Assembly (NCBI RefSeq): GCF_030908215.1
Contig: NZ_JAVFJK010000007.1
Location: 178,559 to 242,558, forward strand
DNA length: 64,000 bases
Reading direction: 5' to 3'
DNA from: Sinomonas sp. ASV486
GTDB taxonomy: Bacteria > Actinomycetota > Actinomycetes > Actinomycetales > Micrococcaceae
The notes under the pieces: model-generated
Told to the model about the DNA's origin: nothing
The model's input: only the letters and a program-made list of their open reading frames with translations
Database searches by the model: none
In this document: piece by piece, positions 29,337 to 37,980 of the stretch
Position numbering within the stretch: the stretch's first letter is position 1
Layout: the number at the start of each line of letters is the position of its first letter
Position numbers and translations under genes: made by a program

Positions 29337-30299
29337 ATGAATAGAACAGCGAAGACAAAGGCGCTCGGCGCCCTGGCCCTCACCGCCGTCCTCGGCCTGA
29401 CCGCGTGCGGCGGGGACATCTCCTCCGCGTCCCCCGCCTCCGGGAGCGCAGCGAACTGCGGCACGTTCAACCTCGCCGTCAACCCCTGGGTCGGCTACGA
29501 GGCGGACGCCTATGTGGTCGGAACCCTGGCCAAGGAGAAGCTCGGCTGCACCGTCAACTACAAGACCCTCAAGGAAGAGGTCGCGTGGCAGGGCTTCGGC
29601 AGCGGCGAGGTGGACGCCGTCATCGAGAACTGGGGTCACCCTGACCTCACCGAGAAGTACATCACCCAGCAGAAGACCGCCGTGGACGCCGGCCTCACCG
29701 GGAACACCGGAGTGATCGGCTGGTTCGTGCCGCCATGGATGGCCAAGCAGTACCCCGACATCACGGACTCGAAGAACCTGAACAAGTACGCGGACCTCTT
29801 CAAGACCTCCGAGTCCGGCGGGCAGGGCCAGCTCCTCGACGGCGACCCCTCCTTCGTCACGAACGACGAGGCCCTCGTGAAGAACCTCGGCCTGAACTTC
29901 AAGGTCGTGTACGCCGGCAGCGAGCCCGCCCTCATCCAGGCCTTCCGCCAGGCCGAGCAGAACCACACGCCGCTCATCGGCTACTTCTACGACCCCCAGT
30001 GGTTCATGGCCGAGGTCCCACTCGTGAAGGTCAACCTCCCCGCCTACACCGACGGATGTGACGCCGACGCAGCCAAGGTCGCCTGCGACTACCCGAAGTA
30101 CGACCTGAACAAGATCGCCTCCACCAAGTTCGCCAACTCCGGCAGCCCCGCCTACCAGCTCGTGAAGAAGTTCAGCTGGACCAACCAGGACCAGAACACC
30201 GTGGCCGGCTACATCGCCCGCGACGGCATGACCCCTGAGGCCGCCGCCAAGAAGTGGATCGACGCCAACCCCGACAAGGCCGCCGCATGGCTCAAGTAG
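29337..30299 (+). CDS. proX: glycine betaine/choline-binding lipoprotein
   Basis: A 320-residue OpuAC-type substrate-binding protein. A signal peptide ends in a lipobox LTAC at about residues 19-22, so the mature protein is anchored to the outer face of the membrane. Aromatic residues typical of the quaternary-ammonium cage are seen in NPWVGY, ENWGH and YDPQWF. AAGGAAG precedes the ATG at 29337. It feeds the ProV-ProW pair. Choline and betaine cannot be told apart from sequence alone. Confidence 0.92.
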   Translation: MNRTAKTKALGALALTAVLGLTACGGDISSASPASGSAANCGTFNLAVNPWVGYEADAYVVGTLAKEKLGCTVNYKTLKEEVAWQGFGSGEVDAVIENWGHPDLTEKYITQQKTAVDAGLTGNTGVIGWFVPPWMAKQYPDITDSKNLNKYADLFKTSESGGQGQLLDGDPSFVTNDEALVKNLGLNFKVVYAGSEPALIQAFRQAEQNHTPLIGYFYDPQWFMAEVPLVKVNLPAYTDGCDADAAKVACDYPKYDLNKIASTKFANSGSPAYQLVKKFSWTNQDQNTVAGYIARDGMTPEAAAKKWIDANPDKAAAWLK

Positions 30300-31810
30300 C
30301 CACCCTCGCCCCCGACACCACGACAACCACCATCAGGGGCCTCTATATCGGCGGCGCGTGGCACGAGGCGCACGACGGCGGCACAGCCGCCGTGCGGTGC
30401 CCGGCGGACGGGCGCGAGGTGGCGGTCGTCGTCTCGGCCACCGCCGCCGACTCGGAGCGGGCCATCGCCAGCGCCCGGGCCGCGTTTGACGGCGGCCCGT
30501 GGCGGCGCATGACCGACATCGAGCGCGGCGACGTGATGCTCCGCGTCGCGGACCTGCTCGAGCGGGACAAGGCGGCATATGCCCGCGCCGAGGCGCTCGA
30601 CACGGGCAAGCGACTCGTCGAGGCAGAGTACGACATGGACGACATCGCAGCGTGCTTCCGCTACTACGGGAAGATCGCCGGGCTCGACGCGGGCCGGGTC
30701 GTCGACACGGGGCGCGCTGGCGCCATCAGCCGTGTCGTGTACGAGCCGGTCGGCGTCTGCGCCCTCATCGCTCCGTGGAACTACCCGCTCCTGCAGGCCG
30801 CCTGGAAGGTCGCCCCGGCGCTCGTGGCCGGCAACTCGTTCGTGCTCAAGCCCAGCGAGCTCACGCCGTCGACCTCGATCCTGCTCATGGAGACCCTCGC
30901 CGAGGCCGGCGTCCCTGCGGGCGTGGCCAACCTCGTGACGGGCAGGGGCTCGGTGGTGGGCGGCCCGCTGAGCTCGGACCCGCGCGTCGATCTCGTCTCC
31001 CTCACGGGGAGCCTCGCCACGGGACAGACGATCATGGCCGCCGCGGCCGAGACCGTCAAGCGCGTAGCCTTCGAGCTCGGCGGGAAGAACCCCAACGTCG
31101 TCTTCGCGGACGCGGACTGGGACGCCGCCGTCGACAATGCGCTGACGGCAGTCTTCCTGCACTCGGGCCAGGTCTGCTCGGCGGGCGCCCGGCTCGTCGT
31201 GGAGGCAACGATCGCGGAGCGCTTCGTCGCCGAGGTGGTCGCGAAGGCCCAGCGGATCCGGCTCGGCGGGCCCTTCGACCCGGAGGCCGAGACGGGTCCG
31301 CTCATCTCGGCCGGGCACCGAGAGAAGGTCCACACGTACGTCCAGGCCGGCATCGCCGAGGGGGCGGAGCTCCTTTGCGGGGGCTACATCCCCGACGAGC
31401 CACGCCTCGCGGATGGCTACTTCTACCCGCCCACCGTGCTCGGCGGCTGCCGCTCGGGCATGAGCGTGGTCAGGGAGGAGTCATTCGGGCCCGTGCTCAC
31501 CGTCGAGACGTTCCGGGACGAGGCTGAGGCGATCGCGATCGCCAACGACACCGAGTACGGACTCGCTGGTGCCGTCTGGACCTCGGACGCGTCGAGGGCC
31601 CAGCGCGTGGCCGGAGCACTGCGGCACGGGACGGTGTGGATAAACGACTACCACCCGTACGTCCCGCAGGCCGAGTGGGGCGGCTTCGGCAAGTCCGGCG
31701 TCGGCCGTGAGCTGGGCCGCGCGGGGCTCGACGAGTACCGCGAGGCGAAGCACATCTGGCAGAACGTCAGCCCATCGCCGAGCGGGTGGTTCGGCGGCAC
31801 CCACGCCTGA
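30287..31810 (+). CDS. betB: betaine aldehyde dehydrogenase
   Basis: A 507-residue aldehyde dehydrogenase that oxidises betaine aldehyde to glycine betaine. It shows the NAD-binding APWNYPLLQAAWKVAPAL, the catalytic Glu in ELGGKNPNVV, the nucleophile Cys297 in SGQVCSAG, and SFGPVLTVETF near the C-terminus. The ATG at 30287 overlaps the last 13 bp of proX. It completes choline oxidation with BetA in the same operon. The gene ends 9 bp from the converging LuxR gene with no hairpin between them. Confidence 0.9.
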   Translation: MAQVATLAPDTTTTTIRGLYIGGAWHEAHDGGTAAVRCPADGREVAVVVSATAADSERAIASARAAFDGGPWRRMTDIERGDVMLRVADLLERDKAAYARAEALDTGKRLVEAEYDMDDIAACFRYYGKIAGLDAGRVVDTGRAGAISRVVYEPVGVCALIAPWNYPLLQAAWKVAPALVAGNSFVLKPSELTPSTSILLMETLAEAGVPAGVANLVTGRGSVVGGPLSSDPRVDLVSLTGSLATGQTIMAAAAETVKRVAFELGGKNPNVVFADADWDAAVDNALTAVFLHSGQVCSAGARLVVEATIAERFVAEVVAKAQRIRLGGPFDPEAETGPLISAGHREKVHTYVQAGIAEGAELLCGGYIPDEPRLADGYFYPPTVLGGCRSGMSVVREESFGPVLTVETFRDEAEAIAIANDTEYGLAGAVWTSDASRAQRVAGALRHGTVWINDYHPYVPQAEWGGFGKSGVGRELGRAGLDEYREAKHIWQNVSPSPSGWFGGTHA

Positions 31811-31819
31811 GGACGATGC

Positions 31820-33097
31820 TCAGGTGCGGGTGCCCGACCGGGCCTCCGCGGCAACCGCGATCGCCTCAGCGCGCGAGCTGACGCCGAGCTTCCTGAAGAG
31901 GTTCCTCAGGTGGAACTTGACGGTGTTCTCGCTGACGTTGAGCTCGGCGGCGATCGCACGGTTCCGCAGACCGCCCGAGAGCAACCCCAGCACCTGCTCC
32001 TCGCGTTCGCCCAGCCCCCATTCCGCGCCCTCGCGGGATGGGGGCATCGGCGCGTCGAGGGGCAGTCTCACGAACACATCCGCTCCCCAGCTGGCCATGA
32101 CCTCGATACGCAGCTCCCCGTCGAGCGCCTGCACGCGCTGCTCGATGCGACGCATCCCGTCCTCGCCGAGCGAGAGGCGCCCCTCGCCGTCGTCCCGGAT
32201 GTCGATGAGGAGGTTAGTCCCGTCGCAGCCCCACTGCACCCGGATCCGGCGAACATCGTCCTGCTCGACCATGGCCAGCACCAGCGAGCGGACGATAGCC
32301 CGGGCGGCGTGGGCCACCTCGCCCGGGAGCGCGCGTCCGTCGGCGGGCGGCTCGACGAACTGGACCGCGATCCCGCTGAACCGCTGGAGGGGGCGCAGAT
32401 CGCTCTGGAGGCGTTCGAAGGCCTTGGCGACCGGTTCCTCGAGCAGGGCCGCGGTCCGGTCCGCCGACGACCGGAGCCGGACCAGAGCCCCCGCGGCGAG
32501 GTCGGCGGCGGCCTGCCGCGCCGCTGCGTCCGACTGATGCGGCGAGCGCAGCGCGGCGAGCATCGTCTCGAGTGTGGTCGAGTGCTGGTCCGTCAGCTCG
32601 GCCGTGAGGCGCGCCCTCTCGGCGGATGCCGCGCGGGACTCGCGCAGGTACGACGGCGCCGCTTCCGCCACCTTGTCGCGGATGCGCACCGCGGCGAGGT
32701 GCCACAGGCGCACGACGACGTCTATCGCCTCCGCTGCTGATCGCCCGCCCGCGGGGGACGGCTCGGTGAGCACCAGGAGCGCGTTCGTCGAGGATCGGAC
32801 GGCCAGGACGGGGCGCACCCGGCCGGCGATCTCCTCCTCGGACCAGCGCGGCGCGAGATCCGGGAGGGACGAGCGGACGGCGTCGAGCTCGTCGAGGGTG
32901 ACGCGGCTGATGATGTGCTCCGCTCCGGCCTTCTTCTGCGGCCGGCCTGTGCAGTCCTCGGTGAAAACAATGAGCGCCGAGCACGCGACATACGGGGCGA
33001 TGGCCTTTCGCAGCCTCTCCGCGATGGCCAGCAGCGGCGCATCCGCCAGCTCGGCGGCAGAGTCGAGGAGGGACAGCGCATCAGGGGCGGGGGTCAT
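31820..33097 (-). CDS. LuxR-type regulator with degenerate histidine-kinase core
   Basis: A 425-residue protein in three parts. Residues 1-150 form a GAF-like sensor. Residues about 160-355 follow the layout of a NarX/DesK-type kinase: the H-box place reads RLTAELTDQHS, with Thr where the phosphorylated His of ELHD should be, and the ATPase place keeps RDDGEG but the N-box lacks its usual Asn. The last 65 residues are a LuxR helix-turn-helix, REEQVLGLLSGGLRNRAIAAELNVSENTVKFHLRNLFRKLG. It is therefore probably a one-piece sensor-regulator without kinase activity. It diverges from hxlB by 135 bp and may control the RuMP genes. Confidence 0.85.
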   Translation of the reverse strand: MTPAPDALSLLDSAAELADAPLLAIAERLRKAIAPYVACSALIVFTEDCTGRPQKKAGAEHIISRVTLDELDAVRSSLPDLAPRWSEEEIAGRVRPVLAVRSSTNALLVLTEPSPAGGRSAAEAIDVVVRLWHLAAVRIRDKVAEAAPSYLRESRAASAERARLTAELTDQHSTTLETMLAALRSPHQSDAAARQAAADLAAGALVRLRSSADRTAALLEEPVAKAFERLQSDLRPLQRFSGIAVQFVEPPADGRALPGEVAHAARAIVRSLVLAMVEQDDVRRIRVQWGCDGTNLLIDIRDDGEGRLSLGEDGMRRIEQRVQALDGELRIEVMASWGADVFVRLPLDAPMPPSREGAEWGLGEREEQVLGLLSGGLRNRAIAAELNVSENTVKFHLRNLFRKLGVSSRAEAIAVAAEARSGTRT

Positions 33098-33123
33098 CGG
33101 CCCAGTCTAGGGATGACCTGCCC

Positions 33124-33169
33124 GAATGGGTAGGCATTGCCGCCCGAGCAGGCGGTGGCTCACCCGTTC
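33124..33169. promoter_or_regulatory. inverted repeat between luxR-like gene and hxlB
   Basis: GAATGGGT at 33124-33131 is mirrored by ACCCGTTC at 33162-33169 with one mismatch. It lies in the only intergenic region shared by the regulator and the RuMP genes. Confidence 0.35.
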
Positions 33170-33232
33170 AGGTGGTCCGATGCTGGATGTAGAGCCCACC
33201 GGGGGCTCGCTTAGTACAGCAGAGGAGTGTCC

Positions 33233-33829
33233 ATGAGCGTGGAGACGATGACGACGCCGCGTCCGGTCACGGCCGACGGCGTCCATCACAGCCTCGGACT
33301 GATCCACGGCGAGGTCTTCGCCACTGCGAGCGCGCTGCACCGGGGGGAGCTGGCCGAGGTGTCCCGCCTGATCCGCGAGGCGCCCCGGGCCTTCCTCGCG
33401 GGCTCGGGCCGCACGGGGCTCGTCCTGCGCATGGCCGCGATGCGCCTCATGCACCTCGGCCTCGACGTGCACGTCGCCGGGGACACCACGACGCCGGCGA
33501 TCCGGCCGGGCGATCTGCTCATCGCCGCCTCCGGGTCCGGCACGACCGCTGGCGTTGTCAAGGCGGCGAGCACCGCTGCGGCCGTCGGGGCGCGCATCGC
33601 CGTCTACACGACGGACCGCCACTCTCCCCTCGCGACCCGCGCCGACGCCGTCGTGATCATCCCGGCGGCGCGGAAGACCGATCACGGCGGTACCGCCTCG
33701 CGCCAGTACTCGGGGAGCCTGTTCGAGCAGGTGCTGCTCGTGGCCACCGAGGCCGTGTTCCAGAGCCTCTGGGACGCAGACGGGACCCCGGCGGCGGAGC
33801 TCTGGCTCCGGCACGCCAACATCGAGTAG
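33233..33829 (+). CDS. hxlB: 6-phospho-3-hexuloisomerase
   Basis: A 198-residue SIS-domain isomerase that converts D-arabino-3-hexulose 6-phosphate to fructose 6-phosphate. The sugar-phosphate loop is seen in FLAGSGRTGLVLRMAAMRLMHLG and again in IAASGSGTTAGVVKAA. The end TEAVFQSLW is typical. ATG at 33233 has AGAGGAG immediately upstream; GTG at 33227 overlaps that site. It is followed by hxlA, giving the two dedicated enzymes of ribulose-monophosphate formaldehyde fixation. Confidence 0.93.
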   Translation: MSVETMTTPRPVTADGVHHSLGLIHGEVFATASALHRGELAEVSRLIREAPRAFLAGSGRTGLVLRMAAMRLMHLGLDVHVAGDTTTPAIRPGDLLIAASGSGTTAGVVKAASTAAAVGARIAVYTTDRHSPLATRADAVVIIPAARKTDHGGTASRQYSGSLFEQVLLVATEAVFQSLWDADGTPAAELWLRHANIE

Positions 33830-33881
33830 CCCAACCTCCCGATCCTCGCACCACCTCAACCCACAGAAGGAAACACACACT

Positions 33882-34505
33882 ATGAAGCTTCAGGTCGCCA
33901 TGGACGTCCTCACCGTCGACGAGGCCCTCACCCTGGCCGCGCAGGTCGCGGAGCACGTCGACATCATCGAGCTCGGCACCCCCCTCGTGAAGAACGCCGG
34001 GCTCTCGGCAGTCACCGCTATCAAGGAGGCGCACCCCGGCAAGGTGGTCTTCGCCGACCTCAAGACGATGGACGCGGGGGAGCTCGAGGCGGAGCTCGCC
34101 TTCAAGGCCGGCGCCGATCTGGTGTCCGTCCTGGGCAGCGCTGACGATTCGACGATCGCGGGTGCGGTCAAGGCCGCGCGCGCCCACAACAAGGGCGTGG
34201 TCGTGGACCTCATCGGCGTCCAGGACAAGGTCACCCGGGCCCAGGAGGCGCGCCAGCTCGGCGCGAAGTACGTCGAGTTCCACGCGGGCCTCGACGAGCA
34301 GGCCAAGCCGGGCTACGACTTGAGCGTTCTCCTGACCGCCGGCGAACTGGCCCGCGTGCCGTTCTCCGTGGCCGGCGGCGTCAACGCCTCCACGATCGCG
34401 GCCGTGCAGCGCTCGGGCGCCGACGTTGCGGTGGCCGGTGGCTCCATCTACGGCGCCGCTGACCCGGCGGCAGCCGCGCGGGAGCTCAGGGCAGCCATTA
34501 TCTGA
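33882..34505 (+). CDS. hxlA: 3-hexulose-6-phosphate synthase
   Basis: A 207-residue TIM barrel of the orotidine decarboxylase superfamily that joins formaldehyde to ribulose 5-phosphate. Family segments are KLQVAMDV at the start, IIELGTPLVKNAG, the metal-site FADLKTMDAGELEA and FSVAGGVNASTI. AGAAGGAA precedes the ATG at 33882. In this island it would capture formaldehyde from betaine demethylation. No TGATATATCA site lies before the pair, so control may differ from the folate and mycothiol branches. Confidence 0.95.
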   Translation: MKLQVAMDVLTVDEALTLAAQVAEHVDIIELGTPLVKNAGLSAVTAIKEAHPGKVVFADLKTMDAGELEAELAFKAGADLVSVLGSADDSTIAGAVKAARAHNKGVVVDLIGVQDKVTRAQEARQLGAKYVEFHAGLDEQAKPGYDLSVLLTAGELARVPFSVAGGVNASTIAAVQRSGADVAVAGGSIYGAADPAAAARELRAAII

Positions 34506-34528
34506 GACAGGCTGGGCGGAGGCGTCAA

Positions 34529-34583
34529 GACGCCCTGTCGCTGAGAGGAACGCTTGAAGGCGTCCCCTCCGCGACAGGGCGTC
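34529..34583. terminator. hairpin after hxlA, overlapping the IclR4 start
   Basis: GACGCCCTGTCGC at 34529-34541 pairs perfectly with 34571-34583; the 29-nt loop contains the putative TTG start of the IclR4 frame. It may end the hxl transcript or hide the IclR4 start. Confidence 0.6.
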
Positions 34584-35357
34584 CGTCGTGCGTTGTACGT
34601 GATGGCCGATGCCGTGGCCTTCTCGATTCAGAAGCCCGTGCTCGGCGTCACCGAGATTGCGCAGAAGATCGGGCTTCACAAGAGCACCGTCTCGCGCATC
34701 CTCACAGGCCTCGCGGACGCGGGGTACGTACAGCGTGACGAGGCCACCGGACGGTACCGGCTGGGCCTCGGCCTCCTCGCCCTGTCGGGCCCACTCCTGG
34801 CTGACTCGACGTGCGGCGTGCCGCCCTGCCGTATCTCGAGGAGCTCACGGAGAAGACAGGGGAGACCAGCGCGCTGGCCGTTTGGAACGGGGAGGAGGCG
34901 ATCGTCGTCGAACAGGTCCCGAGCCCCCACCAGGTCAAGCACACGGCGTCCATCGGCACGCGGTACACCAAGTTCGCTTCGTCGTCGGTGCGGGTCTTCC
35001 TCGCGGGGCTGCCTGCTGAGACTGCCCGCGAGCTGCTCGCGTCGGGCGCTGTGGTCATGCCGGGGGCGCGCGACGGCGGCCCCTCGGCCGCCGATGCGAA
35101 GCTCGCCTCGGTGGAGCTCTCCTCGGTGGCGGCCGAGGGCATTGCGGTCAACGACGGGGCAACGACCCCCCGAGGAGTTCGGCGTATCGGCCCCGGTGTG
35201 GGACTACCGAGGGCGCATGGTGGGCTGTGTGACGGCGTCGGCCCCCGGATCGCGGGCCCAGGGTGAGGTCGCCAAGCAGCTGGCCGTCGCCGTCGTCGAG
35301 AGTGCTGCCCGCGTGTCCGCCCGTCTCGGATACGGAGCCAAGCGCGCCGAAGCCTGA
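34554..35357 (+). pseudogene. IclR family regulator (IclR4) with two compensating frameshifts
   Basis: An IclR gene that reads cleanly only if two single-base changes are allowed. Frame 1 gives the winged helix (LGVTEIAQKIGLHKSTVSRIL). At about 34804 one C is missing (GACTCGAC where GACCTCGAC fits relatives) and reading moves to the next frame with RRAALPYLEELTEKTGETSAL and VEQVPSPHQVKHTASIGTR. At the six-C run 35166-35171 one extra C returns it to frame 1 with EEFGVSAPVWDYRG and the normal C-terminus. Both changes are in C-rich sites, so sequencing error is as likely as real inactivation. Confidence 0.75.
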
Positions 35358-35495
35358 CGTCCCGGGATCACTCATCTGTGGGCGCGGGGTCGGGTCACCA
35401 GGCGCGGGGGTCGGGTTGCGCGAGGTCCTGGTGATCTGAGCACTCAGGGCGAGTGGGCGGCCCTGAGGGAACGCCCCAACCTCGTTCGGAATCGG

Positions 35496-35745
35496 GTGGG
35501 GTGATCTCGGCATCACAGGGGATGACCTCGCGCTCACCCGGGGTGATCTGGGGATCAGAGGGGGTGACTTCGCGCTCACCCGGGGTGATCTGGGGATCAG
35601 AGGGGGTGACTTCGCGCTCACCCGGGGTGATCTGGGGATCAGAGGGGGTGACTTCGCGCTCGTACGGGGTGACTTCGCGCTCCAATGGGGTGATCTCGCG
35701 CTCCCATGGGGTGATCTCGCGGTCAGGCGGGGTGATCTCGGCGGA
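35496..35745. repeat. 21-bp tandem repeat array, about twelve copies (array C)
   Basis: GGGGTGAC/T cores start at 35498, 35518 (variant), 35540, 35561, 35582, 35603, 35624, 35645, 35666, 35687, 35708 and 35729. Apart from the variant the period is 21 bp. From 35540 to about 35645 two unit types alternate, giving a 42-bp higher-order repeat. It fills most of the 442-bp gap between IclR4 and FCD2; I see nothing else there. Confidence 0.92.
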
Positions 35746-35799
35746 AGTGGTGGCGGGGTGGGGGGTAGCCGGGTGGCTGGGTGGCCGCCTCTGCGTTTC

Positions 35800-36525
35800 C
35801 TAGAGGGCCTTGCGGATCGTCGCCTCGAAGCTCGTGACGTGCTCGAGGGCCATGCGGCCCGCGTCCTCGGCCCGGCCGTCGGCGATGGTCCGCAGCATCT
35901 CGGCATGCTCCTGGATGTGCCCCGCGACGGAGGGCACCTTGTCCAGGACGAGGCACCAGATGCGCGTGGCGAGGTTGTCGTAGCGGATGAGGGCGTCGGT
36001 GAGGTGCGGGTTGCCGGCCGCGGCGTAGATAAGCCGGTGCACCGTGATGTCGTATCGCATGAGCTCGCGCTGGTCGATCGGCTCGGCGAGCGCCTCGATA
36101 GCGTCAGCCGTCTCGCGCAGCCGTTCCCGCATCGCGGGGGAGGCGTCCCGCGCCGCGCGGCGCGCTGCGAGCGGTTCGAGCTGCTCGCGGATCTCCGACA
36201 CGTCGGCGAGCTCGGTGATGTCGACAGCGGTCGCGAACGTCCCGCGCCGGGGGTAGGAGACCACGAGGTGGTCCACCTCGAGCCGCTTGAGCGCCTCGCG
36301 CACAGGGGTGCGCCCTACGCCGAGCTCTGCGGCGAGCGTGGTGTCATTGATCGGGGCGCCGGGCTTGATCTCGAGCATGATGAGCCGGTCCCGGAGTGTG
36401 AGGTACGCCTGCTCGGCGAGGGAGACGGACGACGCCGCCTGCTCGCCGTTTGCAGTCGGCTCGGCCAGCGCGTCGCGCGGCTCGCCGGGAGCTGGGGCCT
36501 CTGATGCTACGGCGGTGCTTGTCAT
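35800..36525 (-). CDS. GntR/FCD family transcriptional regulator (FCD2)
   Basis: A 241-residue FadR-subfamily GntR protein. Residues 1-25 are a variable tail, the winged helix covers about 26-95 (AYLTLRDRLIMLEI, LGVGRTPVREALKRLEV), and the FCD domain follows with ITVHRLIYAAAGN and AGHIQEHAEMLRTI carrying its His ligands. It diverges from glyA-soxBDAG, and TAATATATCA lies between the two starts, so it is the most direct candidate to control the sarcosine oxidase operon. It is related to but distinct from FCD1. Confidence 0.9.
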   Translation of the reverse strand: MTSTAVASEAPAPGEPRDALAEPTANGEQAASSVSLAEQAYLTLRDRLIMLEIKPGAPINDTTLAAELGVGRTPVREALKRLEVDHLVVSYPRRGTFATAVDITELADVSEIREQLEPLAARRAARDASPAMRERLRETADAIEALAEPIDQRELMRYDITVHRLIYAAAGNPHLTDALIRYDNLATRIWCLVLDKVPSVAGHIQEHAEMLRTIADGRAEDAGRMALEHVTSFEATIRKAL

Positions 36526-36591
36526 GCCGGGGGCTCCTTCCGGGAGGGGTTGACCGCGGTGTGATGCTCACCATAGTATCTGGTCTAGAAC

Positions 36592-36601
36592 TAATATATC
36601 A
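36592..36601. promoter_or_regulatory. TGATATATCA-type operator candidate (FCD2/glyA promoter)
   Basis: TAATATATCA lies 62 bp before glyA and 66 bp before FCD2. A second related sequence, TTAGATATCAAG, follows at 36614-36625. Confidence 0.6.
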
Positions 36602-36663
36602 GTTGATGATTAGTTAGATATCAAGCCAGACAACGCGCTGGATGCCAGTCCCAAGGAGGCACC

Positions 36664-37980
36664 ATGGAGAACCTTCTCGATCTCCCGCTCGCGAGCGCCG
36701 ACCCAGAGGTCGCCGCCGCCATCGATGCCGAGCTCGCCCGCCAGCAGGGCACGCTCGAGATGATCGCGTCGGAGAACTTCGCGCCGGCCGCGGTCATGGA
36801 GGCGCAGGGCTCGGTCCTGACCAACAAGTACGCCGAGGGCTACCCTGGACGCCGCTACTACGGCGGCTGCGAGCACGTCGACGTGATCGAGCAGCTGGCC
36901 ATCGACCGGGCCAAGTCGCTCTTCGGCGCCGGGTTCGCGAACGTCCAGCCGCACTCGGGTGCGCAGGCCAATGCCGCCGCGATGCATGCCCTCATCCAGC
37001 CCGGCGACACGATCATGGGCCTCGACCTGGCACATGGCGGGCACCTCACGCACGGGATGAAGCTCAACTTCTCCGGCAAGCTCTACAAGGTCGTCCCGTA
37101 CCAGGTCTCTGAGACGGACCACCGGATCGACATGGCGCAGGTAGAGAAGCTCGCGGACGAGCACCGGCCGCAGCTCATGATCGCCGGCTGGTCCGCGTAC
37201 TCGCGCCAGCTCGACTTCGCGGAGTTCCGCCGCATCGCCGACAAAGTCGGCGCCTACCTGCTTGTGGACATGAGCCACTTCGCGGGCCTCGTGGCCGCGG
37301 CCCTGCACCCCAACCCGGTCCCGCATGCCCACGTGACCACGACGACCACGCACAAGACCCTCGGCGGTCCGCGCGGCGGCATCATCCTCACCAACGACCC
37401 CGCGCTGGCGAAGAAAATCAACTCGGCGGTGTTCCCGGGCCAGCAGGGCGGCCCGCTCGAGCACGTGATCGCCGGCAAGGCCGTCGCGTTCAAGTTCGCC
37501 GCGACCGAGGAGTTCAAGGACCGCCAGGCGCGCACGCTCGAGGGCGCCCGCATCCTGGCCGAGCGGCTCCTGCAGGACGACCTTGCGGCCGCGGGGATCG
37601 GCGTCGTCAACGGCGGCACCGATGTGCACCTGGTGCTCGTGGACCTGCGCCACTCCGAGCTCGACGGCCAGCAGGGCGAGGACCGCCTGCACCGGATCGG
37701 CATCACGGTCAACCGCAACGCCGTCCCGTTCGACCCGCGCCCGCCGATGGTCTCCTCTGGCCTGCGGATCGGCACGCCGGCCCTGGCCACCCGCGGATTC
37801 GGTGCCGCCGAGTTCACCGAGGTCGCGGACATCATCGCCGCAGCCCTCAAGCCCGAGTTCGACGACGAGCTGGCCGCCTCGCTGCGTTCGCGCGTGGCCG
37901 TCCTCGCCGACAAGCACCCCCTCTACCCCAACCTCACCCCGGCCAGCGCCGGGGCCGATCACGAGAACGGAGCCCAGTGA
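36664..37980 (+). CDS. glyA: serine hydroxymethyltransferase
   Basis: A 438-residue pyridoxal-phosphate enzyme interconverting glycine plus methylene-tetrahydrofolate and serine. The folate/PLP region starts [13 protein letters not shown], then [17 protein letters not shown], and the PLP Lys231 sits in [21 protein letters not shown] precedes the ATG. It heads the sarcosine oxidase operon, so glycine and methylene-folate from sarcosine can be joined directly into serine. The stop overlaps the soxB start. Confidence 0.96.
   Translation: MENLLDLPLASADPEVAAAIDAELARQQGTLEMIASENFAPAAVMEAQGSVLTNKYAEGYPGRRYYGGCEHVDVIEQLAIDRAKSLFGAGFANVQPHSGAQANAAAMHALIQPGDTIMGLDLAHGGHLTHGMKLNFSGKLYKVVPYQVSETDHRIDMAQVEKLADEHRPQLMIAGWSAYSRQLDFAEFRRIADKVGAYLLVDMSHFAGLVAAALHPNPVPHAHVTTTTTHKTLGGPRGGIILTNDPALAKKINSAVFPGQQGGPLEHVIAGKAVAFKFAATEEFKDRQARTLEGARILAERLLQDDLAAAGIGVVNGGTDVHLVLVDLRHSELDGQQGEDRLHRIGITVNRNAVPFDPRPPMVSSGLRIGTPALATRGFGAAEFTEVADIIAAALKPEFDDELAASLRSRVAVLADKHPLYPNLTPASAGADHENGAQ

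Noticed and set aside
35395..35803. Repeat-containing open frames on both strands over array C
   Set aside because: Same reason: the tandem repeat keeps all frames open, and no frame shows codon preference unlike the others.
36526..36663. Glycine riboswitch before glyA-soxBDAG
   Set aside because: The 138-bp gap is AT-rich with operator-like sites and shows no paired-stem aptamer layout that I can recognise.
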